Assembly (NCBI RefSeq): GCF_002934685.1 | Contig: NZ_NKHL01000116.1 | Coordinates: 162,936-226,935 of the forward strand | Length of the DNA stretch: 64,000 nucleotides | Source of the DNA: Pseudomonas bohemica | GTDB taxonomy: Bacteria > Pseudomonadota > Gammaproteobacteria > Pseudomonadales > Pseudomonadaceae | Direction: 5' to 3' | Part shown: positions 8,398-16,368 of the stretch, one piece after another | Layout of the letters: each line of letters opens with the position of its first letter | Position numbering within the stretch: position 1 is the first letter of the stretch | Translations under genes and position numbers: made by a program | Notes under the pieces: model-generated | The model's input: only the letters and a program-made list of their open reading frames with translations | What the model was told of the DNA's origin: nothing | The model's database searches: none

Positions 8398-8634
8398 ATG
8401 AGTTCAGACAAAGCGCAATTCAAAGTGGTGGCCGACCGTTCACGTTGCTGCGGTTATGGCCTGTGTGCAGCCGTTTGCCCCAGCATCTACAAGCTCGACG
8501 ATGACGGCCTGGTCTATCTCGACGATGACCGAGTGCCCGCCGAGCTGGAAGAAGAGGCCCGCGAAGGCGCTGCTGCCTGTCCTGCCGAAGCGATCTGGCT
8601 CGAACCTCTCGACACTCCCGACAACGCTGCCTGA
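8398..8634 (+). CDS. ditA3: Ferredoxin component of diterpenoid dioxygenase, [3Fe-4S] or [4Fe-4S] type
   Basis: 78 residues, acidic. Cysteines at 17, 18, 23, 27 and 61 (RCCGYGLC, AVCP, ACP); at the usual second-ligand position 20 there is Tyr, so a [3Fe-4S] cluster ligated by C17, C23 and C61 is plausible. Most ring-hydroxylating dioxygenases use [2Fe-2S] ferredoxins; a bacterial-type ferredoxin is the described peculiarity of DitA from Pseudomonas abietaniphila. The ATG at 8398 has AAGGGAG upstream. First gene of the ditA3-B-C-(D)-E run. Confidence 0.9.
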   Translation: MSSDKAQFKVVADRSRCCGYGLCAAVCPSIYKLDDDGLVYLDDDRVPAELEEEAREGAAACPAEAIWLEPLDTPDNAA

Positions 8635-8704
8635 AGCCGTGCCTGATGACGCTATTGCTGTCAGCAGCCGAACACTGAGTGCGCACAATGAGAGGGAGAG
8701 AAGG

Positions 8705-9466
8705 ATGACAGGTCGTTTGCAGAACAAAGTGGTTCTGATTACCGGAACCGGTGGCGGGCAGGGTCGCGTCGCGGCGCTGAAATTTGCCCGTGAAGGTGCC
8801 ATCGTGGTGGGGTGCGATACCAACGCCGACGCCCATGGGGAAACCGTCGCGCTATTGCGTGAGGAAGGATTGCAGTTGTCTGGCTCTGCGCCGGTCGATC
8901 TGGGCGATCCGGTACAGGCCAAGGCCTGGATAGATGCCGCGGTGCAGGAGCACGGTCGAATCGATGTCCTGTACAACAATGCGTCGGCAGCGAAATTCGG
9001 CCCGGTGAATGAACTGTCCGTCGAAGATTGGCAATTCACCATGCGCAATGAAATCGACCTGCTGTTCTACACCACGAAATACGCCTGGGATCATCTGGCC
9101 CGGCAGCGTGGGGTCATCATTAACATTTCTTCCACCGCAGGCTGGGGCGGCTCCAAAGTCGCAGGCATCAGCGCCCATGCTGCCGCCAAGGGCGCGGTCA
9201 TTGCCTTCACCCGGCAACTGGCCGTTGAAGGCGCGCCGGTCGGGATACGCGCGGTCAGTATCAGCCCAGGTTTTATTGCCACGCCGGGCACCGCTGCTTT
9301 CATGGAAAACCCGAAGGTTCGTGCAGCGCTGCTCGACGGCGTGTTGATGGACCGTCCCGGCGAACCGGAAGAAGTGGTTGCCATGGCGCTGTTCGTGGCA
9401 TCGGCCGAAGCCTCATTCATCACAGGCTCGGATATCGTGATCGACGGCGGTCTGTTGGCCATCTGA
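8705..9466 (+). CDS. ditB: SDR, probable diterpenoid dihydrodiol dehydrogenase
   Basis: 253 residues. Cofactor loop TGTGGGQG (residues 13-20), YNNAS instead of NNAG, serine pair at 142-143 in NISST. The catalytic Tyr of the YxxxK motif is replaced by His: the sequence is H158-A-A-A-K162. Otherwise the fold and the C-terminal TGSDIVIDGG are typical. Position between the dioxygenase ferredoxin and the extradiol dioxygenase supports dehydrogenation of the cis-dihydrodiol made by DitA to a catechol. RBS GAGAAGG directly before ATG. Confidence 0.88.
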   Translation: MTGRLQNKVVLITGTGGGQGRVAALKFAREGAIVVGCDTNADAHGETVALLREEGLQLSGSAPVDLGDPVQAKAWIDAAVQEHGRIDVLYNNASAAKFGPVNELSVEDWQFTMRNEIDLLFYTTKYAWDHLARQRGVIINISSTAGWGGSKVAGISAHAAAKGAVIAFTRQLAVEGAPVGIRAVSISPGFIATPGTAAFMENPKVRAALLDGVLMDRPGEPEEVVAMALFVASAEASFITGSDIVIDGGLLAI

Positions 9467-9479
9467 CCGACGCCCACCC

Positions 9480-9487
9480 AACAAGAA
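9480..9487 (+). promoter_or_regulatory. CA motif before ditC
   Basis: AACAAGAA followed by CAACA, ending 15 bases before the ATG at 9503; matches the AAnAAnAA Hfq/Crc pattern seen before many genes of this cluster. Confidence 0.5.
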
Positions 9488-9502
9488 CAACAGGTGCACT
9501 CA

Positions 9503-10444
9503 ATGGACATCATCGGTATCGGTTATCTGGGTTTTGAAACGCCAAGTCTGGACGCGTGGCGCGACTATGGGCCGCAGGTCATGGGCTTCGGCATTGCTCC
9601 GTCGCCTGCCAGCGACAGTGAATCGCTGTATTTCAAGATCGACGATCGTCGTCATCGCTTTGCCTTCCATCCCGGCAAACTCGACCGCCTGGCCTATATC
9701 GGCTGGGAGGCGATGGGCCGGCAGGCATTCGATGCCGCGATCAAGACTTTCGAAGCCAATAACGTGGAGATCACCCGCGGCGATGCCGCGCTCTGCGAAC
9801 AGCGTGGCGTTCGCGAACTGATCCGCTTCCGTGATCCGGTTGGCTATCAGCACGAGCTGTTCTACGGCCAGAAGTGGACGCCGCGTTCATTCCTCCCGGG
9901 CCGCCCGCATGGCGGCTTTCTTGCCAACGAACGCGGGGCCGGGCATGTGGTCGTCATCACCCCCGAATACACCGACGAGCTGGAAGACTTCCTGACCCGC
10001 ATCATGGGGTTCCATTGGTACGGCGCAGGCGCGGGCAAGGGCCGCACCGGTTTCTTCCGCTCCCGGCTCAATCACCACACCAGCCATGACATCGCCTATG
10101 GCCACGGCGCCGGGCGCATGGGCGTGCAGCACGTCGGCCTGTTCGTGAACAGCATTCGCGATGTCGGTGAAACCTACGACCTCGTCAAGAAGCGCGAACT
10201 GCAGATGATGATGACCCTGGGTCAACATACGCAGGATCCGCACCTGTCGTTCTATCACTTCACGCCGTCGGGTTTCGCCTTCGAAACCATCGCTGAAATC
10301 GAACCCTGGCAGGGCGACCCCTTCGAGCTCAATCCTGAGTCCCTCAGCCTGTGGGGGCATGAAATGGTGGGGCCGATTCTCGGGCCAAGCGTCAAGACAC
10401 CCGAAGAGGTGCTGGATCCCGAATACCTGGCGAGCAAACGCTGA
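9503..10444 (+). CDS. ditC: Type I extradiol ring-cleavage dioxygenase
   Basis: 313 residues made of two vicinal-oxygen-chelate domains. Fe(II) ligands can be assigned to H148 (AGHVVV), H210 (VQHVGL) and E261 (AFETIAE); H195 and Y251 occupy the usual second-sphere positions. This is the 2,3-dihydroxybiphenyl dioxygenase/HsaC class, suited to a catechol fused to a polycycle. A GTG at 9494 is possible, but ATG 9503 has better spacing from the AGG at 9492. It should meta-cleave 7-oxo-11,12-dihydroxydehydroabietate in the dit pathway. The next gene starts one base after the stop codon. Confidence 0.93.
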   Translation: MDIIGIGYLGFETPSLDAWRDYGPQVMGFGIAPSPASDSESLYFKIDDRRHRFAFHPGKLDRLAYIGWEAMGRQAFDAAIKTFEANNVEITRGDAALCEQRGVRELIRFRDPVGYQHELFYGQKWTPRSFLPGRPHGGFLANERGAGHVVVITPEYTDELEDFLTRIMGFHWYGAGAGKGRTGFFRSRLNHHTSHDIAYGHGAGRMGVQHVGLFVNSIRDVGETYDLVKKRELQMMMTLGQHTQDPHLSFYHFTPSGFAFETIAEIEPWQGDPFELNPESLSLWGHEMVGPILGPSVKTPEEVLDPEYLASKR

Positions 10445-10445
10445 T

Positions 10446-11327
10446 ATGCGCCTGATCCGGGTCGAGTATCGCGCCGAGTGTTTCTGGGCGCTGCTCGACG
10501 CCGACACGACCTACCTGCAACGGATACGTGGACCGTTTGCCCAGTGGGCGGCCGAATATGCGCTTGCCGGCAGTGCTGCACTGACACTGGACAAGGTCGG
10601 TATCGCCCTGGCGCAATGCCGAATCCTGCCTCCGCTCGAGCCGGGGGGGCGGGTATTTGGCGTTGGCCTCAACTACCTCAGTCATCTACAGCGTCTGGGC
10701 AGCTCCGCTCCGGAACATCCGCTGGGTTATATCAAGCCGGAATCGGCACTGGTGGGCGCCACCGATGACATCCAGTACCCGGCGCTGACCGCGCAGCTGG
10801 ATTATGAAGTGGAGCTGGTCGCGGTGGTTGCCCGTCCCTTGGGTGATGAACCGCGGGCCAGTGCCTGCCTGCTGGGCTACACCTGTGGCAACGACATCAG
10901 CGCGCGAGACGCCGGCAAACGCATAGGCCGCCTGGATCTGCTGACCCAGAAGGCTATGGACCGCACGACGCCGGTCGGCCCCTGGGTCGTCACCCTTGAC
11001 GAGTTAGGCAGCGGCCAACCTGAGCTGGACATCGAGCTGACAGTCAATGACGAACGGCGACAGTTCGATAACACCCGGCAGATGCTCTTTCCCATCGACG
11101 AGCTGCTCAACTATGTTGACGCGCGGATCACGTTGCAACCGGGTGACCTGTTATTCACCGGCTCGACCCATGGGGTGGGCCTTGAGGACGGCCGCTTCCT
11201 GCAGCCCGGCGATCGGGTCCAGGTGCGCATCGAAGGCATCGGCAGATTGAGCAACCGGGTCAGCGAACCCCGCGTTCTCAATCCGTCGCGTGCATTGGGC
11301 AGGCTCGGCCAGCCGGTGACGCCGTGA
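10446..11327 (+). CDS. ditD: Fumarylacetoacetate hydrolase-fold enzyme
   Basis: 293 residues. The C-terminal FAH domain shows metal-ligand stretch LDYEVELVAV, the motif GNDISARD, and the closing TGSTHGVG and GDRVQVRIEGIG. Starts one base after ditC and overlaps the following permease gene by 4 bases (GTGA), so it is translationally coupled. It belongs to the same paralogue group as the gene at 25363-26232. It probably hydrolyses, decarboxylates or isomerises the meta-cleavage product. The symbol follows the published gene order of the dit cluster from memory and is less certain than the family. Confidence 0.85.
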   Translation: MRLIRVEYRAECFWALLDADTTYLQRIRGPFAQWAAEYALAGSAALTLDKVGIALAQCRILPPLEPGGRVFGVGLNYLSHLQRLGSSAPEHPLGYIKPESALVGATDDIQYPALTAQLDYEVELVAVVARPLGDEPRASACLLGYTCGNDISARDAGKRIGRLDLLTQKAMDRTTPVGPWVVTLDELGSGQPELDIELTVNDERRQFDNTRQMLFPIDELLNYVDARITLQPGDLLFTGSTHGVGLEDGRFLQPGDRVQVRIEGIGRLSNRVSEPRVLNPSRALGRLGQPVTP

Positions 11328-12964
11328 GTGACCTTTCCGGGATTGACCAGGCCGAGCAAGCGGCACCTCACGGCGCACCCCCGTCGGCCTGGGCCCCGTT
11401 GCGCAATCGCAGCTTTCGCTGGCTGTGGTGCGGTGGCGCGATGGTCAATCTCGCCATCTGGATGCAGACGGTCGGCGCCGCCTGGATCATGACGCTGCTG
11501 TCGAGCTCGCCGCTGATGGTCTCGTTGGTGCAGACAGCCATCGCCTTGCCAGCCTTCCTGTTCGGCCTGCCCGGTGGCGTGATTGCCGATCTGGTCGACC
11601 GGCGCAAATGGCTAATGTTGACCCAGAGCATCATGCTGATCGCCGCAGCGGCCTTGAGCGCTTTGTCGATTCTCCAACTGCTGAGTGACTGGTCGCTGCT
11701 GCTGTTCACGTTTTTGCTGGGCACTGGCAGCGCCCTCAGTATGTCGGCGTGGATGGTCACCATCGTTTCGGTATTGCCGCGTGACCAGGTTCCGGCGGCG
11801 GTTTCCCTGAATGGCATTTCCACCAATGCCGCCCGGGCGCTGGGGCCAGCCATCGCGGGGGCATTGATCGCTTACTGGAATGCCGCTTCGGTGTTCCTGA
11901 TCATCACGGTGTGCCTGGCGCTGGTCATCTTGCTGGTGGCAACGTTCACGCCGCGTCACACGCCTCAAGGCCTGCCGTCAGAAAGCTTTGCAGCCGGTCT
12001 GCGCAGCGGTGTGCGTTATATACGTCACTCCGCCGTTCTGGTCAGCGCGCTGACTCAGGTTTTCGTTTTTACATTGAGCGCCAGCGCACTCTGGGCCCTG
12101 CTGCCATTGGTGGCCAAGCATGAGTTGGGCATGGATGCTGGCGGCTACGGGTCGTTGATGGGGTTTCTGGGCGTCGGCGCGGTGATTGGGGCATTCAATC
12201 TCACCGCAATGTACCGCCGCTTTGCGCTGCGCGTGCTAATCATGGCAGGCACCACGGGTTTTGCCCTGGCAACACTGGTCGCCGCGCTGTCCCATAGCCG
12301 GTTGGCGGTATACGCCATGTTGATGGTCGCCGGAATGTCCTGGATGGCGGTCAATGCAACAATTTCGACAGTGGTGCAGACGTGCGCGGCGAACTGGGTA
12401 CGCGCCAGGGTCGCGTCGGTGTACCTGCTGATGTTGATGGGGGCGATGGCCATCGGCGGTGGAATCTGGGGCACGGTCGCCGAATGGCTGGGCTTGCAGC
12501 AGAGCTTGCTGTTGGCCGCCCTGACGTTGGGGCTGGGCCTTATGCTGACCCGCAACAGCCGCCTGGAATTAGGCAAAGAGGCCGATTACGCCACTGCCAT
12601 CCCGCCCACGGATCGACTGTTGCTGCCTGAGCAGTTGAATCCCGGGCCCGGTCCGGTCTCGATCGAATTGGCCTACCGGGTTGCGCCGCACGATCGCCTC
12701 ATCTTTATCGAGATTGCCTACGCCGTCGGCCTGTCCAGACGGCGTAATGGTGCGAAAAACTGGCGGCTGTACCACGACCTTGATGAAAACGGCCATTACG
12801 TGGAGCGTTTCATCGTCGAATCCTGGCTGGATTATCTGCGTCAGGAGTCGCGAATCACGAAGGCTGATCAGTTTCTGGAGGCCCGCTTGAGCCGTTTTCG
12901 CTGTGATGCACAGTCGAGGCGCTACATCCATCAACCGAATCTCGGCCCCGACGAAAACCCCTGA
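11324..12964 (+). CDS. ditE: MFS permease with C-terminal soluble domain
   Basis: 546 residues, start GTG overlapping the previous stop. The first ~420 residues form a twelve-helix MFS of the EntS-like (MFS_3) type, beginning with APLRNRSFRWLWCGG and containing DLVDRRKWL between helices 2 and 3. The last ~115 residues are soluble, starting around RLLLPEQLNPGPG, and resemble the ferredoxin-like alpha/beta-barrel tail found in many members of this family. A permease gene, ditE, is known in this position of the dit cluster. Substrate could be an abietane or a pathway product. Confidence 0.87.
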   Translation: MSDLSGIDQAEQAAPHGAPPSAWAPLRNRSFRWLWCGGAMVNLAIWMQTVGAAWIMTLLSSSPLMVSLVQTAIALPAFLFGLPGGVIADLVDRRKWLMLTQSIMLIAAAALSALSILQLLSDWSLLLFTFLLGTGSALSMSAWMVTIVSVLPRDQVPAAVSLNGISTNAARALGPAIAGALIAYWNAASVFLIITVCLALVILLVATFTPRHTPQGLPSESFAAGLRSGVRYIRHSAVLVSALTQVFVFTLSASALWALLPLVAKHELGMDAGGYGSLMGFLGVGAVIGAFNLTAMYRRFALRVLIMAGTTGFALATLVAALSHSRLAVYAMLMVAGMSWMAVNATISTVVQTCAANWVRARVASVYLLMLMGAMAIGGGIWGTVAEWLGLQQSLLLAALTLGLGLMLTRNSRLELGKEADYATAIPPTDRLLLPEQLNPGPGPVSIELAYRVAPHDRLIFIEIAYAVGLSRRRNGAKNWRLYHDLDENGHYVERFIVESWLDYLRQESRITKADQFLEARLSRFRCDAQSRRYIHQPNLGPDENP

Positions 12965-12983
12965 ATGCGTTCGATATTAACTT

Positions 12984-13012
12984 TTAATACGGTGTCGTTC
13001 TCAGGTTAGAAT
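12984..13012 (+). promoter_or_regulatory. Putative sigma-70 promoter of ditR
   Basis: TTAATA (12984-12989), 17-base spacer and TAGAAT (13007-13012), 30 bases upstream of the ditR start. This promoter lacks the ACAC-N11-GTGT dyad found at other promoters in the cluster, although a GTGT half is present at 12992-12995. Confidence 0.4.
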
Positions 13013-13042
13013 GCCGTTTCATACGATTACCCGGTATTCAAG

Positions 13043-13861
13043 ATGCCTCGTCCCAAGACCGACAGTCCTGCTGCGCAACACCCTGAAACGACGGAAACCA
13101 CCGACGGCCAAAAGGGCGCGGTCAGCGTCAAGCCGGTCTCCAACGCCATTCGCATTTTGCGTCATTTGAGCCAGGGCGGGACGCCGGAGCGTTCGGTGGA
13201 TCTGGCGCGGATTCTGGGTATCAATCCAAGCACCTGCTTCAACATCCTGCGCACTTTGGTCATGGAGGACGTGGTCGATTTCAACCCGTTGTCCAAGCGC
13301 TATTCCGCAGGGCTGGGCCTTGCGCGACTGGTGGAGCAATTGGTGACGCAAGGTCAGCGCGTGGAGTTCGCCAAACCTTTGCTGCAGGACCTGGCAGCGC
13401 GCTTGCGGGTCACCGTGACCTTGTGGCGACGCATGGGCGCCGACCGTATCGTCATCGTCAGCTCTGCCGCCAGCCCGACCGATGTGCGCATCGACATGGC
13501 CGAAGGGCAACGCTTGCCGATCCTGATGGGCGCCAGCGGTCGTTTGTTCGCCACGCGCATGGACCTGGACGACGCAACGCTTCAGGACGATTTCGAAACC
13601 ATACGCTGGGCCCGCCCATTGCCGCTGGAAGTCTATCGCGAGGATGTGGCGCTGGCCGCCGAACGGGGGTGGGCCGTGGATGACGGCTACTTCTCCATCG
13701 GCATCCTGGCGATCGCAGCACCAGTCATCTCCCCGTCAGGCAACATAGATTTCACGGTCTCGGCTGTCCTGTTCAGAGGCCAGCGCGATGAAGAGGGCAT
13801 CGAAGAGATCGGTCGCACCCTGGTGGCTTTTTGCGCAGAGCTGAGCAAGGTGCTGTTTTAA
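13043..13861 (+). CDS. ditR: IclR-family transcriptional regulator
   Basis: 272 residues. N-terminal extension of ~30 residues, then a winged helix (NAIRILRHLSQGG through STCFNILRTLVMEDVV) and the C-terminal effector domain (GLGLARLVEQ; MGASGRLFA; DDGYFSIGILAIAAPV). The family binds aromatic or other carboxylic acids and acts as repressor or activator. DitR of Pseudomonas abietaniphila is reported as an inducer-dependent activator of ditA3. Here it lies in the same position, directly downstream of the ditA3-E run and convergent with ditF. Confidence 0.93.
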   Translation: MPRPKTDSPAAQHPETTETTDGQKGAVSVKPVSNAIRILRHLSQGGTPERSVDLARILGINPSTCFNILRTLVMEDVVDFNPLSKRYSAGLGLARLVEQLVTQGQRVEFAKPLLQDLAARLRVTVTLWRRMGADRIVIVSSAASPTDVRIDMAEGQRLPILMGASGRLFATRMDLDDATLQDDFETIRWARPLPLEVYREDVALAAERGWAVDDGYFSIGILAIAAPVISPSGNIDFTVSAVLFRGQRDEEGIEEIGRTLVAFCAELSKVLF

Positions 13862-13895
13862 GCACGCTGCCAGCCCTGTTCATTATCAGCCTGCA

Positions 13896-15089
13896 TCAAT
13901 CCCTGGCCAGTAGCAGGCTGCCCCCCAGAGGGCCACCGCCAGCGGCCACGGCGGCGACACTGTGGGGCCGAGTCTGACGACCGTCGGCGCGCCCCCAGAG
14001 TTGCAGGCACGCCTCATGCACATAGCCAAGGCCGTGGGTGCGCCCGCCGGACAGTTGCCCACCATTGGTATTGATCGGCAGTTGGCCGGTCAGCGAAATA
14101 CGCTTCCCGCCCTCGACGAATGCACCACTTTCCCCGTTCGGGCACAGCCCCAGGGCCTCCAGCCAGATCATGGTCAGGATCGAGAATCCGTCGTAGAGCT
14201 GCGCCGAGCCAACGTCGGACGGTGTGTAATCGGTACGCGCCCACATCATGCGACCTACGTCGAATGCCGCCATTTGAGTCAATGAGATCTGATCCCAGGA
14301 CCATGGCTGATCCAGCGCCGCGCCCATGGCTTCGATGCGGATAGGCTGCTGTCGCGTATCCCGGGCGACGTCCCGGCGAGACAAGACAATGGCGGTGGAC
14401 GCATCGCAATGCACGTCGCAGTCGAACATGCGCAGTGGCGAGGAGATCATCCTCGAGGCCATGTAATCGTCCATGGTCATGGGCGTGCGATAGATCGCCC
14501 TGGGGTTGCGCTGAGCGTTGGCGCGGCAGGTCAGGGCAATCTGCGCCAGTTGTTCCGGCCGTGTACCGTACTCATGGAAATGGCGCTGGGCATACAGTGC
14601 CATCAGGTTGATACCCGAATGCACGTTGAACGGGGTGAACCACTGCCAGGCGTGGCTGCTGTCACGTCCCTGGGTCTTGGCGCTCAAGGCCCCCGCCTGC
14701 TTGTTGGTCAGCCGGGCCGACGCTTCGGTAATGGTGCGAAACACCAATACATGTCGACACAGGCCTGCAGCGATGGCCATCGCACCGTTGATAACCCCCG
14801 ACAGGGGTCCGGGGCCTTCGTAACCAGCGCCGAACCAGTTCACGTTCAAGCCCAGGGCGCTCTTCAGCGCACTGGGACCGATCGGCGAGAACGGGTCGCC
14901 ATTGTTGTTGTCGCCAGGCCAGCAGGCCACGCCGTCGACGTCCTCGCGGGTCAGACCGGCATCGGCGATGGCTTCAAGGCACGCCTCCAGCGTCAGGCGC
15001 ATGGCCGATTTGCTGGAGGGCCGGCCCACTTCTGACTGACCGATACCGGTAATGGCGACGTCTTTTTCATAGCGATGATCGAACATCAT
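13896..15089 (-). CDS. ditF: Thiolase-superfamily (SCP-x/Ltp2-like) protein lacking the nucleophilic Cys
   Basis: 397 residues. Thiolase-like fold: N-terminal DVAITGIGQSEVGR, DVDGVACWPGD, and C-terminal NTNGGQLSGGRTHGLGY containing the conserved His. Where thiolases carry the nucleophilic Cys (around residue 90) the sequence reads GAGYEGPGPLSG, with no Cys. This pattern is shared with Ltp2-type aldolases of steroid side-chain degradation, which work with a DUF35 partner. The DUF35 gene lies immediately upstream and overlaps it by 4 bases. A retro-aldol carbon-carbon cleavage is therefore more likely than thiolysis; this is inference. Confidence 0.88.
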   Translation of the reverse strand: MMFDHRYEKDVAITGIGQSEVGRPSSKSAMRLTLEACLEAIADAGLTREDVDGVACWPGDNNNGDPFSPIGPSALKSALGLNVNWFGAGYEGPGPLSGVINGAMAIAAGLCRHVLVFRTITEASARLTNKQAGALSAKTQGRDSSHAWQWFTPFNVHSGINLMALYAQRHFHEYGTRPEQLAQIALTCRANAQRNPRAIYRTPMTMDDYMASRMISSPLRMFDCDVHCDASTAIVLSRRDVARDTRQQPIRIEAMGAALDQPWSWDQISLTQMAAFDVGRMMWARTDYTPSDVGSAQLYDGFSILTMIWLEALGLCPNGESGAFVEGGKRISLTGQLPINTNGGQLSGGRTHGLGYVHEACLQLWGRADGRQTRPHSVAAVAAGGGPLGGSLLLARD

Positions 15090-15484
15090 TGATCCTTCCC
15101 GAACAGCGGCAACCAGACATCCTCGACGTGTTCAAACCTGACTTGCACGCGCATGCCGATGCTGACCGACAGCGGGTCACAGCCGACGACATTGCTGAGG
15201 AAACGCAGCCCCGGCTGCTCGATCAGCTCGATGATTGCCACCACGAACGGAGTTTCGAGCTCGGGCGTCCATTGCTGATAATTCACCGTGAAACTGGCGA
15301 CCGAGCCCTTGCCGGACACCGCGCGCGGCCTGACGTCGAAACTGGCGCAGCGCGGACAGATGGGCGAGGGCGGGTGAAAGAAGCGCGCGCAGGCATCGCA
15401 ATGGTGAATCAGCAACTGACCGTGTTCGCCACCTTGCCAGAAGGCACGGTTATCGGCGGTCAGCGCAGGGAGTTTTCTGGGCAT
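15086..15484 (-). CDS. DUF35 OB-fold/zinc-ribbon protein, partner of the thiolase-like protein
   Basis: 132 residues from ATG 15484. N-terminal zinc ribbon C-x2-C-x10-C-x2-C (HHCDACARFFHPPSPICPRC) followed by an OB fold ending in RVQVRFEHV. The start ATG 15484 gives the canonical PxLTxxNRAFW opening of the family; a GTG at 15535 in the same frame is possible but would lie almost on the promoter. DUF35 proteins form complexes with thiolase-like aldolases (ChsH2/Ltp2) or HMG-CoA-synthase-like enzymes. Overlap with the next gene supports complex formation. Confidence 0.87.
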   Translation of the reverse strand: MPRKLPALTADNRAFWQGGEHGQLLIHHCDACARFFHPPSPICPRCASFDVRPRAVSGKGSVASFTVNYQQWTPELETPFVVAIIELIEQPGLRFLSNVVGCDPLSVSIGMRVQVRFEHVEDVWLPLFGKDQ

Positions 15485-15544
15485 GGGTTTGGAAGTCCGG
15501 ATGGGTTTTTTATTGATTCCAGTCAACGAATGCACAGTATCATC

Positions 15545-15573
15545 TGTACATATTTTAAAAAAGTGTCTTATAT
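15545..15573 (+). promoter_or_regulatory. Promoter with embedded dyad operator between ditF and ditG operons
   Basis: Rightward: -35 TGTACA (15545-15550), 17-base spacer, -10 TTATAT (15568-15573). Dyad ACAT-N11-GTGT at 15548-15566. The region also serves the divergent DUF35-ditF pair. Confidence 0.7.
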
Positions 15574-15610
15574 TGTGCCCATGCCTCGCTCACCATTCCA
15601 CGGTGTGCCC

Positions 15611-15621
15611 AACAACAATAA
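15611..15621 (+). promoter_or_regulatory. CA motif before ditG
   Basis: AACAACAATAA, matching AAnAAnAA, directly precedes the ribosome binding site AGAGGAAA of the gene starting at 15634. Confidence 0.6.
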
Positions 15622-15633
15622 GAGGAAATCGCG

Positions 15634-16368
15634 ATGTCCAGTTCTCGCCAGGACCAGGCGCTTGAAGACACACCAATAAAGGCAAAAGTGATTGTCGTCA
15701 CCGGGGGCTTCGGTGTTCTTGGAAGCGCCCTCGGGCAGCACCTGAGCACCCGTGGTGCGCGGATTGCCCTGCTGGACAGGGCCGAGGCGACACAGGCGAA
15801 GGTCAGCGCAAACGGATCGGTGCTGGCTTTGGGCGGCGTCGACCTGACCAGCGTCGAGTCGGCAAACGCAGCCCTTAGGCAAGTGGCCGAGCGTTTCGGC
15901 CGCATCGACGGCCTGGTCAATGTCGCGGGTGGTTTCGCATGGGAAACACTGGAGGGCGGAAGCCTGGCGACCTGGGACCACCTCTATCAGATGAACTTGC
16001 GCACCGCCGTCGTGGCGTCGCAGGCGGTCCTCGCCCATTTGGTCGCGGCCCAGAGTGGTCGAATCGTCAACGTCAGCGCTCAGGCCAGTGTCAAGGCGGG
16101 TATGGGCATGGGCGCATACGCCGCCTCCAAAGCTGGCGTCGCGCGGCTGACCGAAGCGCTGGCAGAGGAACTCAAGGACCGCAGAATCACCGTCAACGCC
16201 GTGTTGCCCAGCATCATCGACACGCCGACCAACCGCACCGACATGCCTGACGCGGATTTCAGCCGCTGGGTAAGTCCGACCCAACTGGCGTCGGTCATTG
16301 CCTTTCTGCTTTCCGACGACGCGGATGCCGTGACGGGGGCGTGCCTGCCCGTGAGTGGTCGCGTATGA
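15634..16368 (+). CDS. ditG: Short-chain dehydrogenase/reductase
   Basis: 244 residues. Cofactor loop TGGFGVLG, NVAGG, catalytic serine in NVSAQ and YAASK. The RBS AGAGGAAA lies 7 bases before ATG 15634. Overlaps the following FAH-fold gene by 4 bases (ATGA), so the two are co-translated. Probable dehydrogenation of a hydroxylated diterpenoid intermediate; the symbol follows the published order of the dit genes. Confidence 0.87.
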   Translation: MSSSRQDQALEDTPIKAKVIVVTGGFGVLGSALGQHLSTRGARIALLDRAEATQAKVSANGSVLALGGVDLTSVESANAALRQVAERFGRIDGLVNVAGGFAWETLEGGSLATWDHLYQMNLRTAVVASQAVLAHLVAAQSGRIVNVSAQASVKAGMGMGAYAASKAGVARLTEALAEELKDRRITVNAVLPSIIDTPTNRTDMPDADFSRWVSPTQLASVIAFLLSDDADAVTGACLPVSGRV

